Positions 24,600 to 37,739 of a DNA stretch of 64,000 bases are shown piece by piece. The DNA is from Nyssa sinensis (lineage: Eukaryota > Streptophyta > Magnoliopsida > Cornales > Nyssaceae). How positions within the stretch are numbered: the first letter of the stretch is position 1; the number at the start of each line of letters is the position of its first letter. Below the pieces are notes generated by a model, which searched no databases, was not told the DNA's origin, and saw only the letters and a program-made list of their open reading frames with translations. Location of the stretch: NCBI GenBank assembly GCA_008638375.1, contig CM018035.1, positions 21,372,307 to 21,436,306 on the forward strand. The letters are read 5' to 3'. Position numbers and translations under genes: made by a program.

Positions 24600-25300
24600 T
24601 ACAACAAGGGACCCCGTGGTCCTAACAACTTCCTCTAACTAAAAGCCACATTTCTCAAATTTAGCATATAATTGGTGTTCCCCCAAAGTTTGCAAAGCAA
24701 TGCAAAGATTCTCCTCGTGTTTGTCCGTGGATAGTGAATAGATAAAAATTTCATCAACAAAGACAATGTCAAAGACATCAAGATATTGTCAAAAAACACA
24801 ATTCATGAGGTTCATGAATACGGCTAGAATATTAGTCAACACAAATGACATGACTAAATACTCATAATGGTTGTATCGTGTGTGAAAAGTAGTTTTCAGA
24901 ATATCTGATTCCTTGATCCTCAACTAATGATAACGGATCTCAAATCAATCTTGGAGAAAACAACAGATCCCCTCAATTGATTAAACAAGTCATCAATGTG
25001 CGACAATAGCTACTTATTCTTCACGATCACCTGATTAAGCTTACGATAGTCAATACAAAGCCGAATTGATCTATCACCCTTTTTGGAAAAAAGGGTTGGT
25101 GCTCCCCATAGTGACGTGCTAGGACATATAAAACCTTTATTCAACAATTTCTCAAGTTACACCTTTAGTTCCCTTAATTTCGCTAGAGCCATGCAGTAAG
25201 GTAACATAGAAATTGGTGTAGTGCGCGGTAAATGATCAATGGAGAACTCTATCTCTTGAAGTGGTGGTAACTAATATAAATTATCTGGAAACATGTCTGG
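24600..25300 (-). pseudogene. pol: Chromovirus reverse transcriptase remnant
   Basis: Minus-strand translation gives RT blocks in order: [50 protein letters not shown], then DIVFVDEIFIYS and EENLCIALQTLGEHQLYAKF. The catalytic FIDD/YVDD box has become FVDE, so the second Asp is lost, and stops interrupt it. The domain breaks off near 24600, before the connection and RNase H, so the element is truncated there. Protease and gag of the same element lie at higher coordinates. Confidence 0.78.
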
Positions 25301-25485
25301 GAAGTCTCTCACCACTAAGGGTAACTCCTCATGACTTCCACTAAAGTCATCTACTACCAAACTCTAGAACATATAACTAAGCTCACCCAAATCACGTGAG
25401 TCCCATGAACGTCGAGTAGTAAGGCCACATGATCACCCAGAAAATAAAAATAATCTCCCTCAAGAGGACAGATGGTTCCCCTCTA

Positions 25486-25755
25486 TCAATAACAATCAAT
25501 GGTTGCCCGGCAAGTTGACAACCAATCTACACCTAAGATAAGATCAAACTCAGTCATATATAGCATAATAAAATAAAATATGAAGCAACGATCGGCCACC
25601 TCTATCTCACAAGAACGACAAATCCATCTAAGTACAACCCTACCTTCCACTAGAGTCTCTACCCAAAGAGGACGATCTATAATATCCATATATAACCCTA
25701 GAGTATGTGCAAAGGATGAATAGATAAATAAATGAGATGCACTCGTGTCAACCAA
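25486..25755 (-). pseudogene. Chromovirus aspartic protease region
   Basis: A 89-residue minus-strand frame begins MVDTSASHLFIYSSFAHTLG and contains PLWVETLVEGRVVLRW and FDLILGVDWLSTCRATIDCY. This is the retropepsin-like fold of Ty3/gypsy elements, including the ILGxDWL block. The catalytic DTGAS has become DTSAS, which replaces the conserved Gly. It lies between gag (above) and RT (below), the normal order. Confidence 0.8.
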
Positions 25756-26035
25756 AATGTTTGCCCACAGTTGAATATTAGAATGGTACCTCGCACAATT
25801 GAGGGACCAGGAGATGATTTAGTTATAGTAATTGTATACACTCTCCCTTGTGTTTGGCCCAAAAATGAGTCTTGGCGTGTTATGCCCTGATATGTAGTCT
25901 ATGGTATAGCTATAGCAGATGAAGGCCCTAGGGCTGGTGTAGAGCTCTGAGTTGAGAAAGAAGACACTAGAGGAAGTGCTGGAAGAAAACTTTAACCAGT
26001 TTGATAGGTCTGAGAAGAATAACCTGGATGATAAC

Positions 26036-27368
26036 CTAAAGAAACCTCAGTCCCCTGAGGCTGAGGCATGGTACAAACTCTAACCGTGTGTCCTGATTGG
26101 CCGCATCGATAGAAAATGGAGGTCCTTCCCCTTCCTTGGGTCTGTGTCTGGCTTGTGCTCTATGGGGGTCCTTGGCCCGTACCCCTCGGTTATCCTCATC
26201 TTTGGGACTATGTCCGTCTCTTCTGTAGAAAATCTGCCCTATAATGTCCCAGCTGATGACACTCATAACAAATCAGCTCACCATGTGTACCTCTCGTAGG
26301 AGCTATGAATGATGAATATGATGGTCGGTAAAAAGTCTAAATCTACTCTTGTGAGTGAACAACTCCCTCTCTCTGTCTCTTTTTATCTTGCTTGTTGGGA
26401 TAAGAACTTGAACCCCGGACTGGATACCTTGAGTCATGGATCTTCTTCATGTCCTCCAAGTCAACCTCAATCAATAAGGCTCTATCATAGAGCTTTGAGA
26501 ATACCCAAAGCTTGAGAGGAACTATCCTGTTTCGAATGGTAAGCTTGAGTCCAAGCTCAAAAGTATAAGCTTTTTCAATATCGTTATCAATAACCCCTGG
26601 AGAAAATCGAGCTAAAGCAAAAGAACGGGACTCGTACTCCGATACTGGTCATATCACTTTGATAAAAATGGAGAAACTCTTGTCATAATGAATCCTTAGC
26701 AATGACATGAAAGAACTTGTCTAGAAAGGCTTTGGTGAAGACATCCTACTCTCTAACCATAGTAGGCTCTACCGATTCCACCAAGTTAGGGCTCAACCCT
26801 GAAATAAAAGACTAACATAATCGATCCGAAGGTCACCCTCCTGGATGCAGACAATATCTAAAAGTTGAGAAACCTGTCTCAACCAATCATCCACAACAAA
26901 CGGATCGGGTCCCCTTGAGAACTTAGGAGGATTCAACCTCTAAAACTCTCTTATAGTGGTTGTGACTCTAGTCTCCTCCCTCTGAGAATAGGACTGGGCT
27001 TGATCCTGATTAGTTTTCTAAAATTAGTTTACAAACTCCATCATCCCACAGGCAATTTCGGCCCCATCTACTTAGACCCTTGGAACCTACGGTGGAGGTT
27101 TGGGAACGAGAACAGGAACTTCCCCTCTGTTTTTCCTTACTAGCTCTCCTTGGAAAGGTAATGGAGGATTGGGAATAGGGATATCTCCCCTACCTTGACC
27201 CACTTGGTCTCTTGGAAGTGGTGGTGGAGGTGTGGGAATAGGTACTTCTTCCCCGCATTGGTTCAGTTGTCCGATTAGAGTTGCTACTGGAGGTATAGGA
27301 TTAAGATATTTGCCTCGACCCCAACCTCTACCACGGCCTTTCCCTTGACCTCTTTCTTTAAGTGGCAT
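26036..27368 (-). pseudogene. gag: Chromovirus gag with capsid and double knuckle, broken
   Basis: The start is ATG at 27368, giving MPLKERGQGKGRGRGWGRGK and a Pro/Gly-rich N-terminus. Further on the capsid block reads LNPPKFSRGPDPFVVDDWLR and QLLDIV, followed by FQG, a stop, and ALTWW. Two knuckles lie near 26290..26080: CYECHQLGHYRADF, with the last Cys changed to Phe, and FYRCGQSGHTVRVC, with the first Cys changed to Phe. Several stops and frame changes disable it. Its 5' LTR is missing, because an LTR-like sequence in the opposite direction begins only 99 bp beyond the start codon, at 27467. Confidence 0.75.
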
Positions 27369-27466
27369 CCTATAATAACAACAATGAGAAAAATAGAAAA
27401 TTTTCTAATCAAGCTAGCAACTCATGATAAAATCTCTAAATTTTCTCCCACAAAGTCCTATCCTCG

Positions 27467-28197
27467 TGTAATATCCTAACCCAAATTGGGTACTCATCTT
27501 CCTATGTAATAAATCAAAATCAATGTATCAAAATCAAAGTAGTATATCAGAAGCAACATCAATGTAAAATTGTTGAGGAAATATGTTGAAGAAGTAAATT
27601 GATCTTTTTCAGTCCAGATCGAGATCAGATAAAAATAACAAGGGAAATCAGAGAAATAAAAGACATATTTGAGACAATTTATGTACACACGCATGGACGT
27701 ACACTTTTAGCCAACTGGCCATGTAGCGTAATGAAGCAAGTACATTGCCATGAGAGAATAGTAAGTGAATAGAGCGTGCATATGAAAGTGATAATTAATA
27801 TATGCATATATATAATAGAGAGAGACATGTGTTGTCAAGTGAAGTGTCTGAAACAAAACAAAAACTGAATAATCTACACTAAGACAAAAAGAAAAGAAAG
27901 GGTGAGAGACTCGTGAGTCTATAGTGAGAAGATATTAAAGGGAAAGATGTAACACATGCAAGTGAACACCAATACACAGTGGAATTGGTGAATTATTGAA
28001 AAGAAAAGAAAAGAGAAAATATGGAGAATTGTCTGCCACCAAACCATGATAGTGAGTGGATGATTGACTAAAAAAAAGGGCTGCCAACCCATGAAGAGAT
28101 ATAAGATCAATGATGAAATTGCTTATAAAAAAAAAGCTTTGACGAAGTCAAGCAAGCAGAAAGTGAGAAGGAAAAAGAGAGATGGAGAGAGAAAGTA

Positions 28198-28233
<36 letters not shown>

Positions 28234-30782
28234 ACACATGTATTCGCTACTACAAGGTCTGCTAAATAGACTTACTGATGTCCCAGAAGTGGTATGAAGG
28301 AGCGAAAAGGGAGGCATGGAAAATCAGAAACGGGAGAGAGAGAAAATGGCCAAAGAAGGTGAAAATTCTCTCTCTAAACAGATCTGTGTTTTTCTTTAAT
28401 TCCAACTATTGAAATTTGTATATACATGCATAAAAGTCTGTAAGGATGGAAATGGTATTAAAATGATAGTCCTCAAGCTATGAAAACCTAAGGTACCCTA
28501 ATGGTCGAACCTAGCAAAAATCAAATTGTTAATTTAACACGACCAGGCTTGGAACTAAACTTAGGAATCAAAAGAACATAGAAAAAGCAAACCATATAAA
28601 TTTGAATCATAGAAAATGGTCAAGTAATCACTAAAAAATAGTGGATTACAATTAGAGAGAGAAGAGGTTGGATATTGAGTTTGGCCATGATTCGACCAGT
28701 TTGAGGCCTTAAATTCGTTCCCTTAGTGGCCCAGGAGGTGAATGGCATGAAAATGGGACAAGAACTGTAGCTAAAACGCGACAAAATAGGAAGAAAACAT
28801 CTCATCGAAAAGTCGGGCTCCATTGGAGCTCTGACTATAACCTCATTTTTTACGGTGAAGGCTTGACCCAAACTAAAAATCAACTATAAATATGGAATCC
28901 TTGTAAAAAAATGGTTTATGAGCAATCAAAGTGGTGGCCAAAAAATGATCACCAGCCGCCGTTGCTAGAGAAGGCGATCGGCGCCAATGAGGTAAATAAT
29001 TGACCATTCAACCCTAGACTAGGTTGGTCAATGGGTCAATCATGTTAGATAATAGGTTTGAGTCACCCAGTTTAAATAGGTTTTAATTTAAAAAGGCAAC
29101 GAATTTGTTTTGAAGTTAATGAATGAGTCAAACGTCGTCGTTTTGCTAACCCGGCCATAACGTAATACTGACACGAAGCTACTTAGTTGCACGACTAAGA
29201 AACCAGTTGGGGGCAATGTAGGGATAGCCTATCCTTGGATTAGTTCTTGTCCGTTGTTTGGCCCGTGATCAATTAGAAAAAAAAAGGTGTTTTAGGCGCG
29301 ATGGCTAAAAAGCAAAACCAGGACCTCTTAGGGCACGTGAACCAAAGGCCTAGTGAGCCACCACTGTACCACTGACCACTGTGTAATGTTATTTCACGTA
29401 ATATATGTAATATATATAATATGTACTTAATTAAATTAATTAAATTAGATGCTATATGTTACCAAAAAAAATAAAAGGGTGTCTACCCTAGCATTTTTTA
29501 ACATTTCAGACTCAATGTGAGATCTGTTTAAGTCAAACGAGATACCGAAAAATTAAACACATAAAATATAAAATTACAAAAACACCTATAGACTTAAAAT
29601 AAGCCACTGACAGCAAAATTAAGATCCAGAATAGCCTAAACTTATTATCTTCGACATTCCAAATCCAAAGGTGATGCTTGTCTCGAAAGAATAGAACACC
29701 GAAACAAACTAAAAATTGACGAACGTGTCTTTAAGGCTTAACGAAGCTACTAGAAGAGTATAAAAAGTAAAGAGACACCTATACCAGTGTATATAGGAGC
29801 CTTTGAGTATAAAAATGAGCTTCATTTAAGTTAATTGGATACCGAAGACACATAATAAGAATAGTAAAATTACCAAGCTACCCTTAAGGATTAAATAGGC
29901 AAAGATTAAGTTGAAGTATACACTAATATAGTATCAATATATTTTGATCTATAATCTAGGATCGCTAACAAGGAAATAGAGATAAGATGAATGCCAAACA
30001 AGTCGAATAAGCAAGTTAGCAAATGACTGTGGACTCTAGACCACAGATGAGTAACTTTGAACCTTGAAGTGGAGACATGTTCTATAAAATTCAGTTCTTT
30101 ATAGTTTTATAATACTACATGCAGTTCTTTATAGCTTTATAATATATTTCAAAATACTATGCTAAATGTTTTAACTACATGACTGTTTGTCGAATACAGA
30201 AATAAATGGTTGAATTACATGCTTTTAAGTAGCATCCTTTTAAATGTTTCAAAGCATGGATAGCCTAAATAATATTTTGCAAGCATGTTTCAGTTTTTAT
30301 GTGCCTTACGATACCCTGTCGAGGGTTAAGAACCAGTAGACTTCTAGTGAGTCTTCGTAAGAGACTCAGTCGGAAGTTTGAATCTGGTGAGAAGGTTGAG
30401 CTCTAAATTACATAGAGGTAGCAAATGTGACATTTATAGTCCATAGGGACTGAGGTTATGAGATGTATGGCACAAAATATTTTCACAGCTTTAGTTTACA
30501 TGCCACCATGCGACAACCCAAAGTCCTAAGGGACAACAGTTTTTAAAAAGTGTGGCATGTTTTATTTGCTCACAAGTATTAAATTATAAGACATCATGTT
30601 TAACTTGCAAAACTATCTAGCATAAACTCTTGCATGATTTCCTCTATATATCTTGCAACTTCTAGTTATATGTTTATGTTGTAAGAATTCCAGTAACTTT
30701 CAGTACAAACCTTTTCAATTGCTATCCATAAAAGTTTAAAAAAAGGAGTTTCCCCAAAACCCCATGACAAGGGACCGGTGTT
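27467..30782 (+). repeat. Plus-strand Tekay-like LTR, right end uncertain
   Basis: It begins TGTAATATCCTAACCCAAAT, close to the LTR starts of Elements A and B. Blocks parallel to the Element B LTR recur in order. These are the GA and TA/TG microsatellites near 28150..28235, TAGCCTATCC near 29230, the CCACTGTACCACTGACC stretch near 29360, and TTAATTAAATT tracts near 29430. A plausible terminus is GGTGTTACA at 30782, but no primer site or target duplication supports it. The flank at 27462..27466 is CCTCG. Confidence 0.5.
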
Positions 30783-30875
30783 ACACACAAGTTTTTCAAT
30801 AAGCTCAGAGGTTTTTATCCTGTGTATTTTTAGGGATTACTAAGAATTTTTCAAACTCATATGCTAATAAGCTAT

Positions 30876-31266
30876 TGCAATACCCCGACCCAAATTGTAA
30901 CCGAGCAAACCATGTAAACCCGAGCCATTAGGGCTTTACATCATGACACCGAATAAAATGGACGGTTTTGGAATCCCAATAGGTTGAATGTATGGACGAT
31001 GCCCGAGCGATGCCCAAGCAAGCCATGAATGAATACCGAAATAAAAAATAAATAAATATTTAGAATAAATAAAATAAAATAATTATTATTATGTATGTGT
31101 ATATAGAGCTATATCTATATACATGTAATATATATATATATATATATACATATGCACCAAGGATTGGGATAAGGAGAGGGGCTTGTTTTGTGGATCTGAG
31201 AGTTTGAATTCAAAATCAAAGAGATGATGTGATAAGGGTCAGGAATAGATGGGATATATATATAGA

Positions 31267-31300
<34 letters not shown>

Positions 31301-34042
31301 AAGAAACCGTGAGGCTGAAAGAGGAGGGGCGACTGATATATGTATATCTATATGTGAGCGTTGAGAAGAAGCTAGAAAATGAGTAAAGCTGAGGAAAAGA
31401 GGGTTGAATTAAAGCCTGGGTTTTGAGGAAGAGGAAGCAGAAGTGGAAGTGGAAGAAAACAGAAGAAGCAGGAGATATTGCGGCTAGGAAAAAAATCCAG
31501 AAAAGGTAAGATACTCAGTTTTTATTTTTACAAGCATGAATGATAGATTGAATTGTAGGGTCTTGTAGAGCAGGAAATATAGGAAAATTTGCAAAAAGAA
31601 TCAATGGAAAAGGTTTAAAAATAAGGAAGAATGAAGTAGTTGCAGGTTGTTGTGATAATTCGGTTTGTAGAGTTTTTGGGTGTTAAACTTGATTTAAATG
31701 ATTGGGTATTGATCATATGGGGTGCAAAAATAAAGTAGAAAGAAGTTTGAGCCAAAACAGTGAGGAAATCACCATGAAAATGGCTCACTGGAGAACCGTC
31801 GGAGCTACAGTTTCTCCCAGTTACGTAAGGATCAGGTGATCCAATCCAAAAACTAACGTTGGATTTGAAAAACCCATGAGATTTAGGAGAGAACGGCATT
31901 TGAGTTGGGCTAGAAAACTGACCGGAACAAATAGCCGTCGCTGGAGAAGATGACACTGTTGTCTTCGGGACGGATTCGGGTTCGGGTTCGGGTCAGACCC
32001 GCCCAACCATAACTTAGGGTCACACAAAATGGTGCAGTATTAATGAAATGTTAAAATGTTTTTTAAAATCAAAATTGGAGTGTTTGGTTGGGGGCTTAAG
32101 GAATTGAAATTGGAATGAGATTAGCCTATCCCTATTTTAATCCATTGGCCGTTGTTTGGTTTGTAACAGTAAAGAAAAAAATTGCGCAGGGGTTGCTACC
32201 CCTGCAACTTGAAGCCCAGACCTTAGGGTCATTAGGTGGAACACGGACCACTGTGCCACTAAGGCACATGTGATCTATGTTACCCCAAATAATATATATA
32301 ATAGTCACATTTAATTAATTTAAATAATTAATTAAATTAGTTATTATTTAAATAATTCTCAATATGCAAATGAGTCAAATAAATAGTGTAAATTCACTGT
32401 TTTGGATCTTCTGGATCCAATGGCAAGGTTCGTTTCTCGAGACGGTCTCCTAAAAAATAAAATACCCGTAGAAATGCCAAAATGACCAAAATGCCCCTAC
32501 GTCAAATGTGAGTCAAGCGGACTCTGATTGAGTTAAGTAAATAGTGAGTTTTTATTATTTCAAACCTTTCGGACTCAATGATGAAGTTTGAATTGTGAAA
32601 ACAGAACTTAAAAAATAGAGACATGCAAAATGACCATTTTGTCCTTTCGGTATAGAAGTCCAAATGAAAAACCGTGAAAAGCCTAAATTAGTAAAAGAGA
32701 TACTTATAGTAGCGAGATGTACAAATTGATAAATAGCATTAAAACTAAGACGAGTTCATTGATGTATAGGCAAGGCAAAGGGAAAAGAGAAAGATACAGA
32801 ATACTAAAATAAATCGTACGAAATTAAGGTAAGTGAACTTCTATCTCTGATACGTGATTTTCCAAGCCACACTCCTTCTATTACTGCCAAATTTTGTACT
32901 CATATACGTACCCACTGCTATTGTCCCACCATCGATATTGTGCTATCTGGTGGATGCTTATTGACTGTTATCTCATTGTTGTTATATTGTACTGTGCCTT
33001 GAAATGCTTATTGGTGGACGTTTATTACATGTTATTCCATACCTTATGCACTTCTTATGGAAATATGATAGAATCTTGATTTATAATTGAATGCTGGATT
33101 TGTGCTCAGTCACAATATCGATCTGATTGCTTTCTGAGTTGGCAGAACCTTTGGGTCGATCGACAAGACCTACGGGTCGATTGACAGAACCTTCAGGTCA
33201 ATTGATAGGGCCTTCGAGTCGATTGACATAATCTATGGGTCGAGTCCGTGAACGGACATATGGAGATGGGGCATTTTTACCCATGGAGTAATGAGGGTAT
33301 TTTATATGCATTGAGGTTAAGGGAGGGATGCCGGGTCCTAGACCTAAGCTCTCCCAACCAAAGTAAATGCATCACTAATGTTGACTGAAATGTTTACATT
33401 TATTAGATTCATAGGATGACTGTCATTCCCTATGAATAATCCTATGTTGCCCGTTCACTCAGTAATTGTACTTGATTGTGACTGTTTTATTGTGGCAATA
33501 TATTCATGTTAATTGTGATCATTGATCTGTACCCATATCCATGCTACACCATTACTCATACTTGTTTATTGTACCTTACTATTCATTGGCCAGTGTGGCA
33601 TTTTACTGTTAACTACAACCGTTGTCATGAATGGCTATCATGTTACCTTTGAATTTATATTTTTCTATGTTAACCTTAACCCGTATTGGAGATAGGCTTT
33701 TACTTACTGAGCTTTGTTAGCTCATCCCACTTACTATCTTTTTCAGGTGAAAATGCTACAAAACCACAGTAGGAGTTCAAGAGCGTAGGGAGACAGTCAA
33801 TGAGCATAATAGAATAAAGTAGTGTCTCTCATGTACTTACCACCTAAGAGTGGTTTACGTTTAGTTTATTGTCAGCTCTACTTTCAGTCTCTGAACAATA
33901 TTTGTTATAAAGCTTCCACACTTTAATGTTATGTTACATTATTCTCTGTTATCATTGATACAAAGAATAGAAAAAGTAGGGACAGCCATTGGGCTGGCCC
34001 CGCAACACGAGATCCGTATAGGGTGGGTTTCAGGTTGTGACA
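30876..34042 (+). repeat. Element B 5' LTR
   Basis: It starts TGCAATACCCC and ends CAGGTTGTGACA. It carries TA and GA microsatellites at 31120..31300 and a set of GGTCGATTGACA repeats at 33150..33245 (three or four copies, against three in the 3' LTR). Matches 37740..40875. Confidence 0.92.
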
Positions 34043-34044
34043 GC

Positions 34045-34057
34045 TTGGTATCAGAGC
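34045..34057 (+). other. Element B primer-binding site
   Basis: TTGGTATCAGAGC is a perfect plant tRNA-Met-type site, two bases after the LTR terminus. Confidence 0.93.
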
Positions 34058-34392
34058 AGAGTCTTAGGTTCTAGTGAGTCATGGGAAACAAGATTATAGT
34101 ACTAAGACTGTTGAGTCTAAGAAGTCAATATAGAGGTAACACTGTGATAGATTTCCACGCTATGTTAGATTCTTACGTAAGTGCTAACCATTACAATTTA
34201 AATTTATTTGATTTTTACGCCATGTTAGACTTATAGACTGATTTTTACACTATGTTAGACTGTATATGAATGTTAACTACTACGGTTAAACTCGATTCGA
34301 TTCACTTAAACTCGACAGCCTATGTTGACTCGGTTAGACTATGAATGATTAGACCCTTATAAGAATGCTAACCTTTCATCTTTTACAGCAAG

Positions 34393-34794
34393 ATGGTTCG
34401 TAACCGAAATGCTACAACTGTGACAGACCGATTAGACCGACTTGAGCACCTTATGAACAAAGTTTTAAAGGCTCTGCCCAAAGCCAAACCCTAGCGGTCA
34501 ACTACTTACTCTGAAGTAGTGACACGGATCACTGAACAGAGGGGACAAGGATTTACCAAAGGAATGAAAACTTATAAGCCAGGAGACAATCAGGGCAAGG
34601 GGCAAGGACCCTCATCTTCCAAGCCCAAAGCCGGATCTCGAAACACAAGGCCTATCCAGAAAAGGGCCAACTACAAAAAGGACACACTTAAATGCCTCAC
34701 CTGCCAAAAAGCCCATCAGGTGCAATGCCTTAGGAATACCAACATTTGCTACTATTGCGGCCGCATTGGACATTTCGCAAAGAACTATCCCTAG
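34393..34794 (+). pseudogene. gag: Element B short gag with zinc knuckle, capsid missing
   Basis: The start at 34393 lies about 340 bp after the primer site. The first 33 codons give the N-terminal helix (VTDRLDRLEHLMNKVLKAL), ending in an in-frame TAG at 34492..34494. The same frame then runs to 34794 through a Lys/Gln/Ser-rich linker. It ends in a degenerate CLTCQKAHQVQC and a knuckle CYYCGRIGHFAKNY, whose final Cys has become Tyr. As in Element A, the roughly 150-residue capsid domain is missing between helix and knuckle, and the knuckle region aligns with Element A residue by residue (shared TNxCYxC and GHF). It cannot assemble a particle and is read as a relic of a non-autonomous lineage. 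Confidence 0.75.
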
Positions 34795-37721
34795 AATAAG
34801 TCTATAACCTCTACTACACCTATCCTATCAACCGTAGTGATACTAAGAGATGATCAGATTGTTGCACCAGTAAACGCAGGTACTCCACTAGTTTATTTAT
34901 GGCCTATGCATATACTGTTGATATTAGGCTTTACGCATTGACTAGTATCTTCCTCATTACAGTTAGAGTTGAACTTAGAAACAGAACCCTTGGATTTTAT
35001 GTTAATTATTTCAATATCCTCGAGAGCTTTATTGTTAATAGATGCTGATGAATGCTATGAAATATTATAGATAAATAAACGAAGCTTGAATGAGAGATAG
35101 TCTGAAAGAAACTTAATGGATAATTAGAGGAGGACCAAAAATATGAAAATTCTTGAGCAAGTCATAGGTAGACCCTGATAGAGTAGAGATGAATAGAGTC
35201 TTGAAGACAATTACTAAATGAGCGAGATTGCCAAAATTGACCTTATGAAATGTGATGATTTTGAAAAGAGGCTGACACATGATGAAAAAATATTAGAAAG
35301 AAATTCAATGAATCTCGTGATCTAAGATGATGTGTGACTGATTTTAGTCAATACTCTATCAAGTTAGATGAAGGTAAATAACAAATGATTCTGAATAACT
35401 GTTAGAGATCAATGTGATCTAAATGATCGTAAAGACTAAACTGGTAGTAAATCATGTAGAGAAATCATGAAATTGAGGTGATATATGATTTTGAGGTACT
35501 ATGAGAAAATCATTATTCATGAATAATATATATAGAGCATATGAGGTATAGATCATAAGTACACGATAATTAACCGATTAGACACTCTTAAAGGAACTAA
35601 GAGTCCAATGGATTTAAATAGTTAAATAATCGGTGACTTTTGAGGATGATAGTTCATTTAAATACTAAGGTTAATAGTCTTTGGGAAAGACTATACTATG
35701 ACTAACTTTGATGTTTTTGGACGATTAAGATGACTAAATGAATAGTGACTTTTGAGAGAAAGTAATATGCTTAAGGGCAAAGGTTAAGGATTCTTGGGAA
35801 GAATCGTACCAGTGCCGAGGTAGACGACTCTTAAGTTACTAAACTGTGAATTGATCAATGAATTGAGGGAAACTATCATTTGAACAAGGGAAACGGTTAA
35901 TGCTCTTTTGGAAAATATAAGGTGACATAGAGTTGGGATTGTGAAATCTTAGAAAGTCGATAGATTTAACAACAAATCTATATAAGAGGTGGTCTGAGGA
36001 AGACTTAATGAATAGTAACATAAGGAGTTTAAAAAATCTGGCCGGATTGATGACTTTGAATGACTTTTGAGGATTTACGTAATTTGATAATTAAAGAGAT
36101 AGAAATTGTGGCATAATGTCTAGAAAAACTGGTAAGAACAACAACTGTACTAAAGTGATACATAATTCTTTTAGTTACGAGAACAATTAAGATTGAGGTA
36201 GGAAGTAAGAATAACTACATCTGTGAAACTAAGGAAGTTGAGAAATTCCATGGTGAAAAAACTTGACATAATCTTGATTAACTTTGAATGTCAAATGTAA
36301 CGAAAAAATGATGGGACGACTAATTGATGTGAACAATCCTAGAAGATGATATGAAGTCACAGAATGCACAAAGAATTTCCTATACGGTTGAATAGGTTCT
36401 TGGAAGAAAAAATTTGTAACGACTAGTGAGAAAAAATGTAACATATGATGAAAAACCGAATATGATGATGAGTATGAGAAATGAGACAGTTGAATAACCT
36501 TCTGAGCAAAGGTAAGTAAAACCAAAAGAATGGTTATAAATTAATTAGTCATAAGACTTAAGGTTTAAACTAATCAAATGATGTGGATAATTCAAGGTAA
36601 ACCAAAACTGATAACACCATTAAGAACACTTTCAAAGTAGACTGTCATATGAAAAATCAATAACTGGGGTAAAAGACTACCCTAAAGTCTCTAAGTATAT
36701 ATACCACACTATAATCTATGAAGGGATGAGGAATCAGAATCTGCAAAAAGATCAATTATAAAAGGCCTTCATACCAGCCTATAATGTAGAAAAAAAAATA
36801 GAGGAACTGATTTCCTCAACCTATCTAATTCGTAAAAGGATAAATGAACACGAATTTGGAAACAAAGGCAGGAATGTTAATGAATAATACAAAATGAAAT
36901 GAAAAGAAGATTGATAAATCTTCAAGAAGTGGACACTTGATTGAGAATCACAAATGGAAAGTTTGAAAAAATTTGAGGACACTCGAGCAGGGAATAAATA
37001 TTGTAATGCAAAGAGAATACGAGTAAACCGTTCCAACACGAACCAAAAGATGCTCATGGAAACAAAAGGGAACATAATACTCTGTCCGTAGTAAAACTTA
37101 AAGCACTTGAATGAGAAGTCCAAAACACTTTAAACGATAGAAGTGTAGTCTAGTTACATCGTTGACTTCCTATGACCTCTACCAAAGAAACGGATCGAAA
37201 AGAAAAGATCAAGGAACTAGATAACTTTACCTGGCACATGATGCGCCGTACGACGCCAACAAAAATTGAGAGACCATCAATAGTAAGGTAATCGCGACCT
37301 AATACCAAATGAGATGAAAATAACTGACTAGACATGGAACTGGTCAAGATATTAGAAACAAGGGGAAATAGTCAAGTAACTGAAAAGATGACTCAGGGTG
37401 AGTAATGGAAGTAATAGATCCTTAGCCATAGATCTGAGAACTAAAAAGATACACATGGGAAGGTGAATACTAAAATTTGGAGACAATGAGTTAAAAGTCT
37501 CGAGAAAGTCAAAAAGGTCAAACCCTTGACTTTCAAATTCACTATTGAAATAAAACAAAGAGGAATAAAAAAAACTATGAATCCTATATAAAGAAATATT
37601 TCTGCCTGAGAATATAGTATCTAAATACTAGAGATAAGTCCAAGAAACAGGTTACAAAGGGAATTATGATGATGAAAAGAGTTCATGGATTATGAACATT
37701 CGAGTTTTGAGGACAAAACTC
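34795..37721 (+). other. Decayed interior of Element B
   Basis: About 2.9 kb should hold pol. I recognise only weak traces: a protease-like LELNLETEPLDFMLI near 34970..35015 and an LRTKKI chromodomain-like trace near 37430. All frames are dense in stops, and GA-rich composition leaves chance open frames on the minus strand. No gene is supported. Confidence 0.45.
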
Positions 37722-37739
37722 AATTTAAAGGGGGTAGAA
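37722..37739 (+). other. Element B polypurine tract
   Basis: AATTTAAAGGGGGTAGAA immediately precedes the 3' LTR start TGTAATACC. It is the same type as in Element A. Confidence 0.8.

Noticed and set aside
34045..34057. TTGGTATCAGAGC-type sites considered as parts of tRNA genes
   Set aside because: No cloverleaf surrounds them. Position next to LTR ends shows that they are primer-binding sites, here and at 7639, 13306 and 45574.
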